Shown here: positions 56,930-64,000 of the stretch, piece after piece | How the letters are laid out: each line of letters opens with the position of its first letter | Numbering within the stretch: the stretch's first letter is position 1 | Assembly: GCA_017744715.1 (NCBI GenBank) | Contig: JAGIAT010000004.1 | Location: forward strand, 434,001 to 498,000 | Direction of reading: 5' to 3' | DNA from: Niabella sp. | GTDB lineage: Bacteria; Bacteroidota; Bacteroidia; Chitinophagales; Chitinophagaceae | Length of the DNA stretch: 64,000 nucleotides | Notes under the pieces: model-generated | The model's database searches: none | Told to the model about the DNA's origin: nothing | The model's input: only the letters and a program-made list of their open reading frames with translations | Program-made: the position numbers and the translations under genes

Positions 56930-57005
56930 GATGTAGGAATGATGTAGTGTAAATATAACTAAAACCGGAAAAATGGACTACATATGATGTAGTAATGATG
57001 TAGTG
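56930..57005 (+). promoter_or_regulatory. Direct repeats of GATGTAG(N4)GATGTAGTG upstream of susC
   Basis: Two copies of a 20-base site (56930-56949 and 56986-57005) differ at one base. Each contains two GATGTAG half-sites 11 bases apart. The second copy also has CTACAT-ATG-ATGTAG as an inverted pair (56978-56992). They are 56 bases apart, about five turns, in the divergent promoter between the regulator and susC. Likely binding sites of the LuxR-type regulator. Confidence 0.55.
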
Positions 57006-57034
57006 GTTTTTATAAAAGCTGGCATCACTGGATT

Positions 57035-57042
57035 TATATTTG
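57035..57042 (+). promoter_or_regulatory. Putative -7 box of susC
   Basis: TATATTTG fits TAnnTTTG, 46 bases before the ATG. The second operator copy ends 29 bases upstream, a normal place for an activator. Confidence 0.55.
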
Positions 57043-57080
57043 ATTGGTACTTAAGTCGTTGACATATATAAAAATTGCGT

Positions 57081-60000
57081 ATGAAAAAAAAGACTTTCAA
57101 AACCATTATTCTTTTCCTGTTTGGTATAACGACTCATTTTATGAGCCAGGCGCAGAGCAAAACTGTAAAAGGGCGTATTACTGATGAAAAAGGGGCACCT
57201 GTTCAGGGGGCTACCATCCAGGCAAAAGGCGGTACTGCAGGCACCAGCAGCTCCGAAACCGGAGTTTTCAGCCTGGTGATTCCTGTGGCCGCTGACTCTC
57301 TGGAAATTACCAGGATCGGATATGTCGATCAGGCCGTTGCTATTACGGGAGAAACACTCGAAATCCATTTAATGTCCAATGCCTCAAAATTAGACGAGGT
57401 AGTGGTAATTGGTTATGGTACAGCCCGGAAAAGTGACCTTACCGGGCCCGTCACCACTGTTAATACGGAAAATATGCTGAAACGCACAACCGCTACTGCA
57501 ATGGATGCATTACAGGGTGCTGTGCCCGGTGTGCAGGTCGTAAGCAGCGGGGGGCCGGGTAGCTCGCCAACGGTCCGGATTCGCGGGGTAGGCTCTTTTA
57601 ATAATGAAGCCCCCCTGTATGTGGTAGATGGCGCATTTTTTAATGATATTGGCTTTTTGAATGCAGATGATATTGCTGATATGTCAATATTAAAAGATGC
57701 TTCGGGAGCTGCCATTTATGGAGTAAGGGCTGCCAATGGTGTTGTATTGATCACCACAAAAAAAGGGAGATTGAATATGAAACCGCAGGTAACCTACAAT
57801 GGTTATGTTGGCTGGCAGGTGCCATCACATGTAGTAAAAATGGCAAACGGGACGCAGTTCACTGATTATGCGCTTAAGAGAGAAACGGGGCCGGATTCAT
57901 CTGGCATTTTGGAATCGGTAAGGTTATATGGAGGAAGTGGTTTATCTCCAGCTACCAATACGGACTGGTATAGAGCGGTGCTTCGCAAAAGTGCCTTAAT
58001 GACCAATCACGGAATTAATATTCAGGGGGGCGGCGATAGGGTTACCTATGCTGTGGGGTTCAACTATACGTATCAGAATGGTATTATGAAAGCCAAAAAC
58101 GATTTTACGCGGTATAATGGCCGGGTACAACTCGAAGTAAGGACATTTCCCTGGTTAAAGGTAGGGCTTACTTCCATATTTAATAATGCAACTACTTTTA
58201 ACCCCAATAATGGGGTATGGCTGTCGGCATACCAGGCGCTCCCTATTATTCCGGTTTATGACTCCGTTAACAATCCCAATGCCTTTCCGGTTAAGTTTAG
58301 CAAGGGGGGAAATGCTGTGTCACAGGCTTACTATAATTTCAGCCGCTATAAACAATTTCAATTTTTACCAACCATTTATGCCGAAGCTGCATTTTGGAAA
58401 AACAAGATTACTTTCCGGTCCCAGCTGGCGCAGACTTATTTTTCAGGTCTTGGCCAATACTATAATCCCGCGGTTTTCCCGGGGCCCGGTTCTCCGGCTC
58501 CTAATAGCGTTCATTCTCACCTGACCTCCAATCAGGACAGAACGATCAATTATATTTTTGATAATACTCTCACTTATAAGGATACTAAGGGGGCGCATCA
58601 CTGGAACATTTTGCTGGGTCAGTCTGCAAGATCTGAACGGTATCGGTTTATGAGTGTAGGTGCAGATGATGTACCAGCGGAGGAGGAATTTTGGTATGTA
58701 AAGTATTACAAGAAAAGCGATAATTTCTATGATGAAACCGGCTCATATAATACAGCTCAATCCTATTTCGGCCGGGTAAGCTATGATTATAATAATAAAT
58801 ATCTGTTAACAGGAACCATCCGCTATGACGGGAGCTCCAAATATCAAACAAAATGGGGAACCTTCCCTTCTGTAGGTTTAGGCTGGGTAATAAGCAAAGA
58901 GGGTTTTATGAAAAACCAGCGGGTTTTTGATTTATTAAAACTGCGCGGTACCTGGGGAAAGCTGGGCAATGATGGAGTAAATGCGAATGCCGGATATGCA
59001 CAGGTATATACGGGCAATGGAAATGCTGCTATTTTTGGAAGTACTGCAAATGTAAATGGTACGTATGTACCAGGGTATACCGTAAATAACTTTTTTGCCA
59101 ATTTGGGATGGGAAGTAGTAGAAGAATGGGATGGAGGTATTGATTTTGAGGCCTTAAACAAGCGATTAAACGGGTCGGTTGATTATTATAACCGCAAAAC
59201 AAATGGGGCAGCGCTTTCACGCCCGTTCGCTTTTGGTGCCCCATCTATTTATGGTAACTGGGCAAATATGACCAATAGTGGTTTAGAAATTGTACTCAAC
59301 TGGCGGGACAAAATTGGAGAAGTGGGCTATGCTATTGGAGGTAATGTATCTACTACAAAAAACAATGTAACCTTTATTGGCGCCTCATTAGATAATATAG
59401 CCACCGGATACCCGGAATGGACCGCCGAGTTTCCAACCCGAATAAGGGTTGGCCAGCCGATTAACTATTTTTACGGGTATGTAGTTGAAGGTATTTATCA
59501 AACACAGGCCGAAGTAAATAATGACCCTGTAGCCGTTAATTACAATAAAAATGTATCGGGTAATGCACAAATACAACCCGGCTTTTTTAAGTTTAAGGAC
59601 CTGAACGGGAACGGCATTTTAGATCCCGCAGACCGTACCAATATCGGCAGTTACCTGCCCAAGATTAATTACGGGCTTAGTATAGCATTGGATTATAAAA
59701 AAGTTGATTTCAGTATTGTAATAGCCGGGGTAAGTGGCAATAAAATACTCAATCTAAACAGGGGCCGGTTTGTAAAAGCGCAGGCCTCTCCTAATTTAGA
59801 CGCCGATTTTATTGAGCATTTGTGGACGGGTGAAGGCTCCACTAACTCCTATCCTTCTGCTTTAGCGCTGGCACAACCCTGGAATAAACAGCCCAGTTCT
59901 TTCTTTACTGAAGATGGAGCCTATGTACGCATTCAAAACATACAACTGGGTTATACTTTTAAACTGAGTAAGATCAGGTCTGATCTACGTGTATTTGCAA

Positions 60001-60125
60001 CTGCAGACAGACCGGTTACATTCACCAAATATCATGGATTTACTCCCGAGGTTGCAGGTGGTTTTGATGCGCAGGTTTCCCCTATGTCCGCAACCTACAC
60101 TTTTGGAGTAAAAGCTACTTTTTAA
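57081..60125 (+). CDS. SusC/RagA-family TonB-dependent outer-membrane transporter
   Basis: 1014 residues from ATG 57081 (upstream TTG at 57075 adds two residues). Signal peptide, then a carboxypeptidase-regulatory-like domain (VKGRITDEKGAPVQGATIQA), a TonB box-like DEVVVIGYGT (about residues 104-113), the plug domain (VPGVQVVSSGGPGSSPTVRI), and a large beta barrel. It imports oligosaccharides with SusD and TonB energy. No FecR-type N-terminal extension is present, so regulation is by the adjacent LuxR-type protein. Confidence 0.95.
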   Translation: MKKKTFKTIILFLFGITTHFMSQAQSKTVKGRITDEKGAPVQGATIQAKGGTAGTSSSETGVFSLVIPVAADSLEITRIGYVDQAVAITGETLEIHLMSNASKLDEVVVIGYGTARKSDLTGPVTTVNTENMLKRTTATAMDALQGAVPGVQVVSSGGPGSSPTVRIRGVGSFNNEAPLYVVDGAFFNDIGFLNADDIADMSILKDASGAAIYGVRAANGVVLITTKKGRLNMKPQVTYNGYVGWQVPSHVVKMANGTQFTDYALKRETGPDSSGILESVRLYGGSGLSPATNTDWYRAVLRKSALMTNHGINIQGGGDRVTYAVGFNYTYQNGIMKAKNDFTRYNGRVQLEVRTFPWLKVGLTSIFNNATTFNPNNGVWLSAYQALPIIPVYDSVNNPNAFPVKFSKGGNAVSQAYYNFSRYKQFQFLPTIYAEAAFWKNKITFRSQLAQTYFSGLGQYYNPAVFPGPGSPAPNSVHSHLTSNQDRTINYIFDNTLTYKDTKGAHHWNILLGQSARSERYRFMSVGADDVPAEEEFWYVKYYKKSDNFYDETGSYNTAQSYFGRVSYDYNNKYLLTGTIRYDGSSKYQTKWGTFPSVGLGWVISKEGFMKNQRVFDLLKLRGTWGKLGNDGVNANAGYAQVYTGNGNAAIFGSTANVNGTYVPGYTVNNFFANLGWEVVEEWDGGIDFEALNKRLNGSVDYYNRKTNGAALSRPFAFGAPSIYGNWANMTNSGLEIVLNWRDKIGEVGYAIGGNVSTTKNNVTFIGASLDNIATGYPEWTAEFPTRIRVGQPINYFYGYVVEGIYQTQAEVNNDPVAVNYNKNVSGNAQIQPGFFKFKDLNGNGILDPADRTNIGSYLPKINYGLSIALDYKKVDFSIVIAGVSGNKILNLNRGRFVKAQASPNLDADFIEHLWTGEGSTNSYPSALALAQPWNKQPSSFFTEDGAYVRIQNIQLGYTFKLSKIRSDLRVFATADRPVTFTKYHGFTPEVAGGFDAQVSPMSATYTFGVKATF

Positions 60126-60156
60126 TGATAGTCGTGCTAAATAAAAATTTGTCATA

Positions 60157-61701
60157 ATGAAAACATTCAAACCAATAATTTTCCCTGTATTTATATTAAC
60201 AATGCTTATTTATACAGGATGTGCTAAAAGTTTTCTCGATCATCCGTTGGAAAACAATCCGCCGGTTACCAATATTGACTACACAGATCTTTCCTTAATG
60301 TATCAGCCGGTATCGGGCGTTTATAAAATTGCTGCAACAGGTGGGTTTGCAGAATGGGTCGGAACCTTTATGAAAACATCGCAAAGCGATGATATTGATC
60401 CCAATACAGGCTATCCTGAAGTAAATGACCTGGTACATACGTTTAAAAATACTGCGGTACAGAGTTTCTGGGCGGTTAATGAATTATGGAATAATTATTA
60501 CAGGGTAATTATAAATGCCAATAATGCGCTTGCCGAGCTGGATAAATTTGGAAAAAATGTTTCACCGGGAGATGCCGCAAATAACGGCGTTCTTTCCCGT
60601 TGCCGCGCGGAAGTCAGGTTTTTTAGGGCTTTAGGAAATTATTACCTGGCCAGATCGTACGGAGATGTTCCTATTCTGGGAGAGGAGAGCATTAACCCTG
60701 GCTATTTAGATACGGTTCGTAAATCCAAAGTAGCGGACGTAAGAATGTATATAATGAGTGAAATGGATGATTGTATAGCCAATTTGGAGGATCTGCGTCC
60801 GAATGAAGTGCCATCTCCCCGTATAGGAGCAGTAACGAAATACACCGCTTTGATGCTTAAGGCAAAAGCAGCTATGGACCTGGCAGGAAACGATAACGCG
60901 AGTCCTTATTGGGATATAGTACTGGATGCTACCAATCAAATTATCAGCAGCCATAAGTTCTCTTTATTCAGTGATTATTACCAGTTGTGGAAAAAACCGG
61001 GTAAACTCAGCAATGAAGCCATACTGGAATTTCAGTATTCTGATTTCGGGGGTGTTACGGATATAAGAACCTCAGGCCCCGATGTCTGGAATAATTTATT
61101 TCTTTTTCAGGGGCCACCCAATACCTACGGCGGGCCGATAAGTGGTAGCGGTTGGCTGGTGCCGTCTGATAATGCCTTTAATTTTTTAATGGCACGCAAT
61201 GATGCAATTCGAATAAAAACGGTTTTTGAAAAATGTGGTATAAACGGAGATGTTAAAACCTATGCCGTTACTCCTGCCGGCGATACAGTTTCTGGAAATG
61301 ATGGCAGGAAAAAGTATTTTAACGGGAAGGCGTATTTTCCAAAATCCCAGATGACACCCGGACAGGGTTGGTATGGTGGGAACAATAATATTCATTTCTG
61401 GCGGTATGCCGATGTTTTACTCATGAATGCAGAAGCCAGGATGCGTAAAGGCCAAAACGGTGATGCACCATTAAATGAGGTACGTATGCGTGTGGGACTG
61501 CTTCCCCTTACCAATGCTACAATAGATCAGTTACTGGACGAGCGGCGTGCAGAGTTTATCTGCGAATGGTGGGGTGAACGCTTGAATGACCTGATCAGAA
61601 CAGACAGAGCAGCTTCGGTACTTCCGAGTTTTGTAAAAGGTCAGGGAGAGTTTCTGCCGGTTCCACAAGGACAGATTGATATCAATTCAAATTTGAAATA
61701 G
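60157..61701 (+). CDS. SusD/RagB-family surface glycan-binding lipoprotein
   Basis: 514 residues, lipobox IYTGC. TPR-type helical pattern with AEVRFFRALGNYYLARSYGD and ADVLLMNAEARMRKGQNGDA, and the C-terminal LLDERRAEFICEWWGERLND LI region of the SusD family. It delivers substrate to SusC. It follows susC after 31 bases on the same strand. Confidence 0.94.
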   Translation: MKTFKPIIFPVFILTMLIYTGCAKSFLDHPLENNPPVTNIDYTDLSLMYQPVSGVYKIAATGGFAEWVGTFMKTSQSDDIDPNTGYPEVNDLVHTFKNTAVQSFWAVNELWNNYYRVIINANNALAELDKFGKNVSPGDAANNGVLSRCRAEVRFFRALGNYYLARSYGDVPILGEESINPGYLDTVRKSKVADVRMYIMSEMDDCIANLEDLRPNEVPSPRIGAVTKYTALMLKAKAAMDLAGNDNASPYWDIVLDATNQIISSHKFSLFSDYYQLWKKPGKLSNEAILEFQYSDFGGVTDIRTSGPDVWNNLFLFQGPPNTYGGPISGSGWLVPSDNAFNFLMARNDAIRIKTVFEKCGINGDVKTYAVTPAGDTVSGNDGRKKYFNGKAYFPKSQMTPGQGWYGGNNNIHFWRYADVLLMNAEARMRKGQNGDAPLNEVRMRVGLLPLTNATIDQLLDERRAEFICEWWGERLNDLIRTDRAASVLPSFVKGQGEFLPVPQGQIDINSNLK

Positions 61702-61827
61702 GGCAGCCACAACTGGAAATGGGTTTGGCTATTGCAGCACAGACCGGCAGCTGCTTTTCTGTTGACAAAACATTTAAAAGGTGTTGTTATAGTTGCGCAA
61801 CCCTTTATTACAACTGTAATCAAAAAA

Positions 61828-62682
61828 ATGATAACAAAACTCTTGTGTCTGATTATGATGGTAGCCGGGACCGGGGCAGTAGCAGCGCAGCAAACCCGGC
61901 CGAAAGCTTTGTCCGGCCGGCCGACCCGATACAAACTTGTATGGGCCGATGAATTTAACTATAACGGGGTACCGGATGCCCAAAAATGGAGTTATGACAG
62001 CGGACATGGTAATGATGGATGGGGCAACCAGGAATGGCAGGATTATAAAGCTGGCGATACGAGTACCACATATGTGAGTAACGGGTTACTGCGAATTCAG
62101 GCTAATCGTACCATTACCGGCACTGATACGGTATTTACATCGGCAAGGCTTAAAACAAAGCAGAAAGCGAGCTGGAAATACGGTAAAATAGAAGTGCGTG
62201 CAAAAACCGCGTATGGCCTGGGCGTCTGTTCAGCCATCTGGATGATGCCTGCTGATGATCAGAAGAATGGTGGCTGGCCTTTCTGTGGGGAAATTGATAT
62301 TATGGAACATATCGGCTGGGAAAGTCATAAGGACAGTATTTTCCAAACCGTTCATACGGGTGCATACAATCATCTGAAAAAGACGCAAAAAGGGATGAGA
62401 ACGTATATACCCCGGTCCTGGCAAACCTTTCACAGCTATGTATTAGAATGGACGCCAGAGGGGATTGATTATTTTATAGATGGCCTCCACCGTTATCATT
62501 TCCCCAATGAGCATAAAACGATGGAAGAGTGGCCTTTTGATACAGCTTTTTACCTGATCATGAATATATCTGTGGGAGGCCAGTGGGAAGGAGCGTTTGG
62601 TATTGACCCCGCCATTTTCCCTGCTGCTATGTTTGTTGATTATGTACGGGTATACCAAATGCCTGACCATTACTCAAATTAA
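61828..62682 (+). CDS. Glycoside hydrolase family 16, laminarinase-like beta-glucanase
   Basis: 284 residues from ATG 61828 (signal peptide MITKLLCLIMMVAGTGAVAA); the frame opens at 61732. GH16 catalytic motif GEIDIMEH with Glu155 (nucleophile), Asp157 and Glu160 (acid/base) is intact. WADEFNYNGVPDAQKWSYD, KYGKIEVRAKTAYGLGVCSA and WTPEGIDYFIDG are the other GH16 blocks. The pattern suggests an endo-beta-1,3-glucanase. With SusC/SusD it forms a small utilisation locus for a beta-glucan. Confidence 0.9.
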   Translation: MITKLLCLIMMVAGTGAVAAQQTRPKALSGRPTRYKLVWADEFNYNGVPDAQKWSYDSGHGNDGWGNQEWQDYKAGDTSTTYVSNGLLRIQANRTITGTDTVFTSARLKTKQKASWKYGKIEVRAKTAYGLGVCSAIWMMPADDQKNGGWPFCGEIDIMEHIGWESHKDSIFQTVHTGAYNHLKKTQKGMRTYIPRSWQTFHSYVLEWTPEGIDYFIDGLHRYHFPNEHKTMEEWPFDTAFYLIMNISVGGQWEGAFGIDPAIFPAAMFVDYVRVYQMPDHYSN

Positions 62683-63015
62683 CAATATATAGGTTTATAA
62701 TGCAAAGAGCTGCTGTAATTCTTTACGGGAGCTCAATTCTTTTAAAGGGAAAATAGCATTAAAACAAGAGCATATGGAACATAACGTGAGGGGCCCATAT
62801 TAAAGATCATTAAATACGATGAAAAGAAACAAAAAGCAGTAATAGAAGCGGTTCAAATTTATTGCTTCCAGGCTTTAAGTTAAACGGCAGGGGTAACATA
62901 CAAAAAGGGTTTATCTTATCAATGGGCAGGTAGCAGCTACTGAACTCTTTAAACAAAATAGACCTGCATATTTTTGGAGGAAAGAAACACTACAACTTGT
63001 AACTTTAAAGCCGCA
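62683..63015. other. Intergenic stretch after the glucanase gene
   Basis: About 330 bases with an AT-rich start. No gene, no terminator with a clear T-run, and no repeat was found. GGAGG at 62977 is too far from the ATG at 63016 to be its ribosome site. Confidence 0.5.
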
Positions 63016-63672
63016 ATGAGTACAAAAATTTTCAACCTATTCATCTCTCCGGAAATCGGTGCAGTGTCTGCAAAGTATATGGCCCCGGCTAAGCCCAAAT
63101 GCATACTAACATTGGCGCATGGCGCTGGTGCGGGTATGAACCATTCATTTATGGAGGCTCTGGCCACAGCTTTGTCAAATGCTGGTATCGCCAGTCTGCG
63201 ATTTAATTTCCCATTTGCCGAAAATAAAAAAGGACGGCCCGATTCTCCGCCAGTGGCGCACCAGACAATAGCTGCTGCAATAGCAAAAGCCCGGGAGTTG
63301 CATCCTAAACTACCGTTATTTGCCGCCGGAAAATCGTTTGGCGGAAGAATGAGTTCCCAATACCTGTCGGCCCATCCGGAGAATGTGGCGAAAGGCATTA
63401 TTTTTTACGGGTTTCCGTTGCACCCTTCCGGTAAACCTTCCACCGATCGGGCGGACCACCTGAAAACGCTAAAAATACCCCTACTTTTCTTACAAGGCAG
63501 CAAAGACAGTTTGGCCACCTGGGAGTTAATTGAACCGGTATGTAAGTCCTTGAAAAAAGCCACCCTTATACGATTTGAAGGTGCGGATCACTCTTTTAAA
63601 GCAGGAAAAACGGATATACTGCCGTTACTGGTTGAAGAAACGAATAAGTGGGTAGAAAAAATGATCGGATAA
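63016..63672 (+). CDS. Alpha/beta hydrolase of the KANL3/Tex30-like family
   Basis: 218 residues from ATG 63016 (the frame opens at 62974 with TTG). LTLAHGAGAGMNHSFMEAL is the oxyanion-hole block, AGKSFGGRMSSQY holds the nucleophile Ser in G-K-S-F-G, and GADHSFKAG the catalytic His; the acid is likely Asp in FLQGSKDSLATW. This is the small dienelactone-hydrolase-like class of unknown substrate. It is co-directional with the SusC/SusD/GH16 genes but 330 bases away. Confidence 0.8.
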   Translation: MSTKIFNLFISPEIGAVSAKYMAPAKPKCILTLAHGAGAGMNHSFMEALATALSNAGIASLRFNFPFAENKKGRPDSPPVAHQTIAAAIAKARELHPKLPLFAAGKSFGGRMSSQYLSAHPENVAKGIIFYGFPLHPSGKPSTDRADHLKTLKIPLLFLQGSKDSLATWELIEPVCKSLKKATLIRFEGADHSFKAGKTDILPLLVEETNKWVEKMIG

Positions 63673-63813
63673 TCGTCCGGTTAAACGGCTACCGGTTTCA
63701 ATTTCCGCGATTGAAGGTATTCAACCGACGGCATGAGCTTTTGAACAGTCATTGGGAGGATATTTACCCTAACCACTGTCAGTTTGCCAATCAGGCATTT
63801 CGCAAAAACTCAA

Positions 63814-63860
63814 AAAAATCCTCGATGAATGGGTTCGATATTTCCCCCGTACGCGGTACA
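63814..63860 (+). pseudogene. Degenerate copy of the 3' half of tRNA-Glu
   Basis: GATGAAT then GGGTTCGAT, CCCGTACGCGGTAC at 63823-63859 correspond to 53487-53520 of the intact tRNA-Glu with small insertions and losses. Anticodon arm and 5' half are missing. It is followed by a terminator, like the real gene. It may mark the far end of an insertion at the tRNA. Confidence 0.6.
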
Positions 63861-63864
63861 AAGC

Positions 63865-63886
63865 CGGGCTTTTCAGCCCGTTTTTT
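63865..63886 (+). terminator. Rho-independent terminator after the tRNA relic
   Basis: 6-bp stem CGGGCT/AGCCCG with a 4-nt loop followed by T6. It is the counterpart of the one at 53528-53551. Confidence 0.75.
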
Positions 63887-64000
63887 ATCCCTGAAATAGC
63901 CGTATCCCGCTGCTGGAATCAACAGCAGGCATAGGCCTCTCCAAAGCATGCTGCACGTTTCTCCTGATAAAATACCTTAGTAATACGCCAAAACACTGGC
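63887..64000. other. Window end, nothing recognised
   Basis: CTGCTG..CAGCAG near 63910 could form a short stem; no coding signal in this last stretch. Confidence 0.4.

Noticed and set aside
63648..63899. 83-codon plus-strand frame at the end of the hydrolase gene
   Set aside because: It overlaps the hydrolase 3' end, runs through the tRNA-Glu relic and the terminator, and resembles no protein.

Overview
The window looks like a chromosomal segment of a Bacteroidota bacterium, most likely of the family Chitinophagaceae; I cannot fix the genus from sequence alone. The grounds are a SusC/SusD pair, a periplasmic-propeller LuxR-type regulator, OmpH-like and M14 proteins of Bacteroidota type, many LxxC lipoproteins, almost no Shine-Dalgarno sites, and promoters of the TTTG / TAnnTTTG type (clearest in front of tRNA-Glu).

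Layout. 0-5.3 kb: end of a LolD-like ABC ATPase, a lipoprotein, a cobalamin adenosyltransferase, a second LolD-like ATPase coupled to gatC, anmK and upp. 5.5-8.1 kb: gdhA, an RsmI-like methylase and a small membrane protein. 8.1-11.7 kb: an arginine operon (GNAT, argG, cupin, argC) behind a 250-nt leader with palindromes, a 41-codon ORF and alternative hairpins. 11.8-12.8 kb: a RES/Xre toxin-antitoxin pair. 12.8-25.2 kb: mixed housekeeping and envelope genes (aldo-keto reductase, PBP4-type peptidase, LuxE-like and UbiA-like genes, a class-C-type acid phosphatase broken by one TGA, pdxJ, M14 peptidase, APC permease, OmpH).

25.3-48.6 kb carries the transcription/translation cluster on the minus strand in a permuted order: rplK-rplA-rplJ-rplL, then a 7.7-kb foreign-looking block, then rpoB-rpoC, two other genes, four tRNAs (Thr, Tyr, Gly, Thr), tuf, tRNA-Trp, secE, nusG. 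The 7.7-kb block holds two surface-protein genes (one of about 1200 residues with four internal repeats), a helix-hairpin-helix gene, and the most unusual object in the window: a GxxExxY protein (PD-(D/E)xK fold) placed exactly in the middle of eight roughly 90-bp palindromic repeats, four on each side, whose arms are built of 8-nt subrepeats.

48.9-53.3 kb: small envelope genes, dgkA, pgk and gapA. 53.4-63.9 kb: tRNA-Glu, a transposase relic, then a small polysaccharide-utilisation locus (triple-tyrosine LuxR regulator, SusC, SusD, GH16 beta-glucanase) and an alpha/beta hydrolase, ending in a degenerate copy of the 3' half of tRNA-Glu. This suggests the locus lies in a former tRNA-targeted insertion. 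No CRISPR array, phage or rRNA operon was seen.
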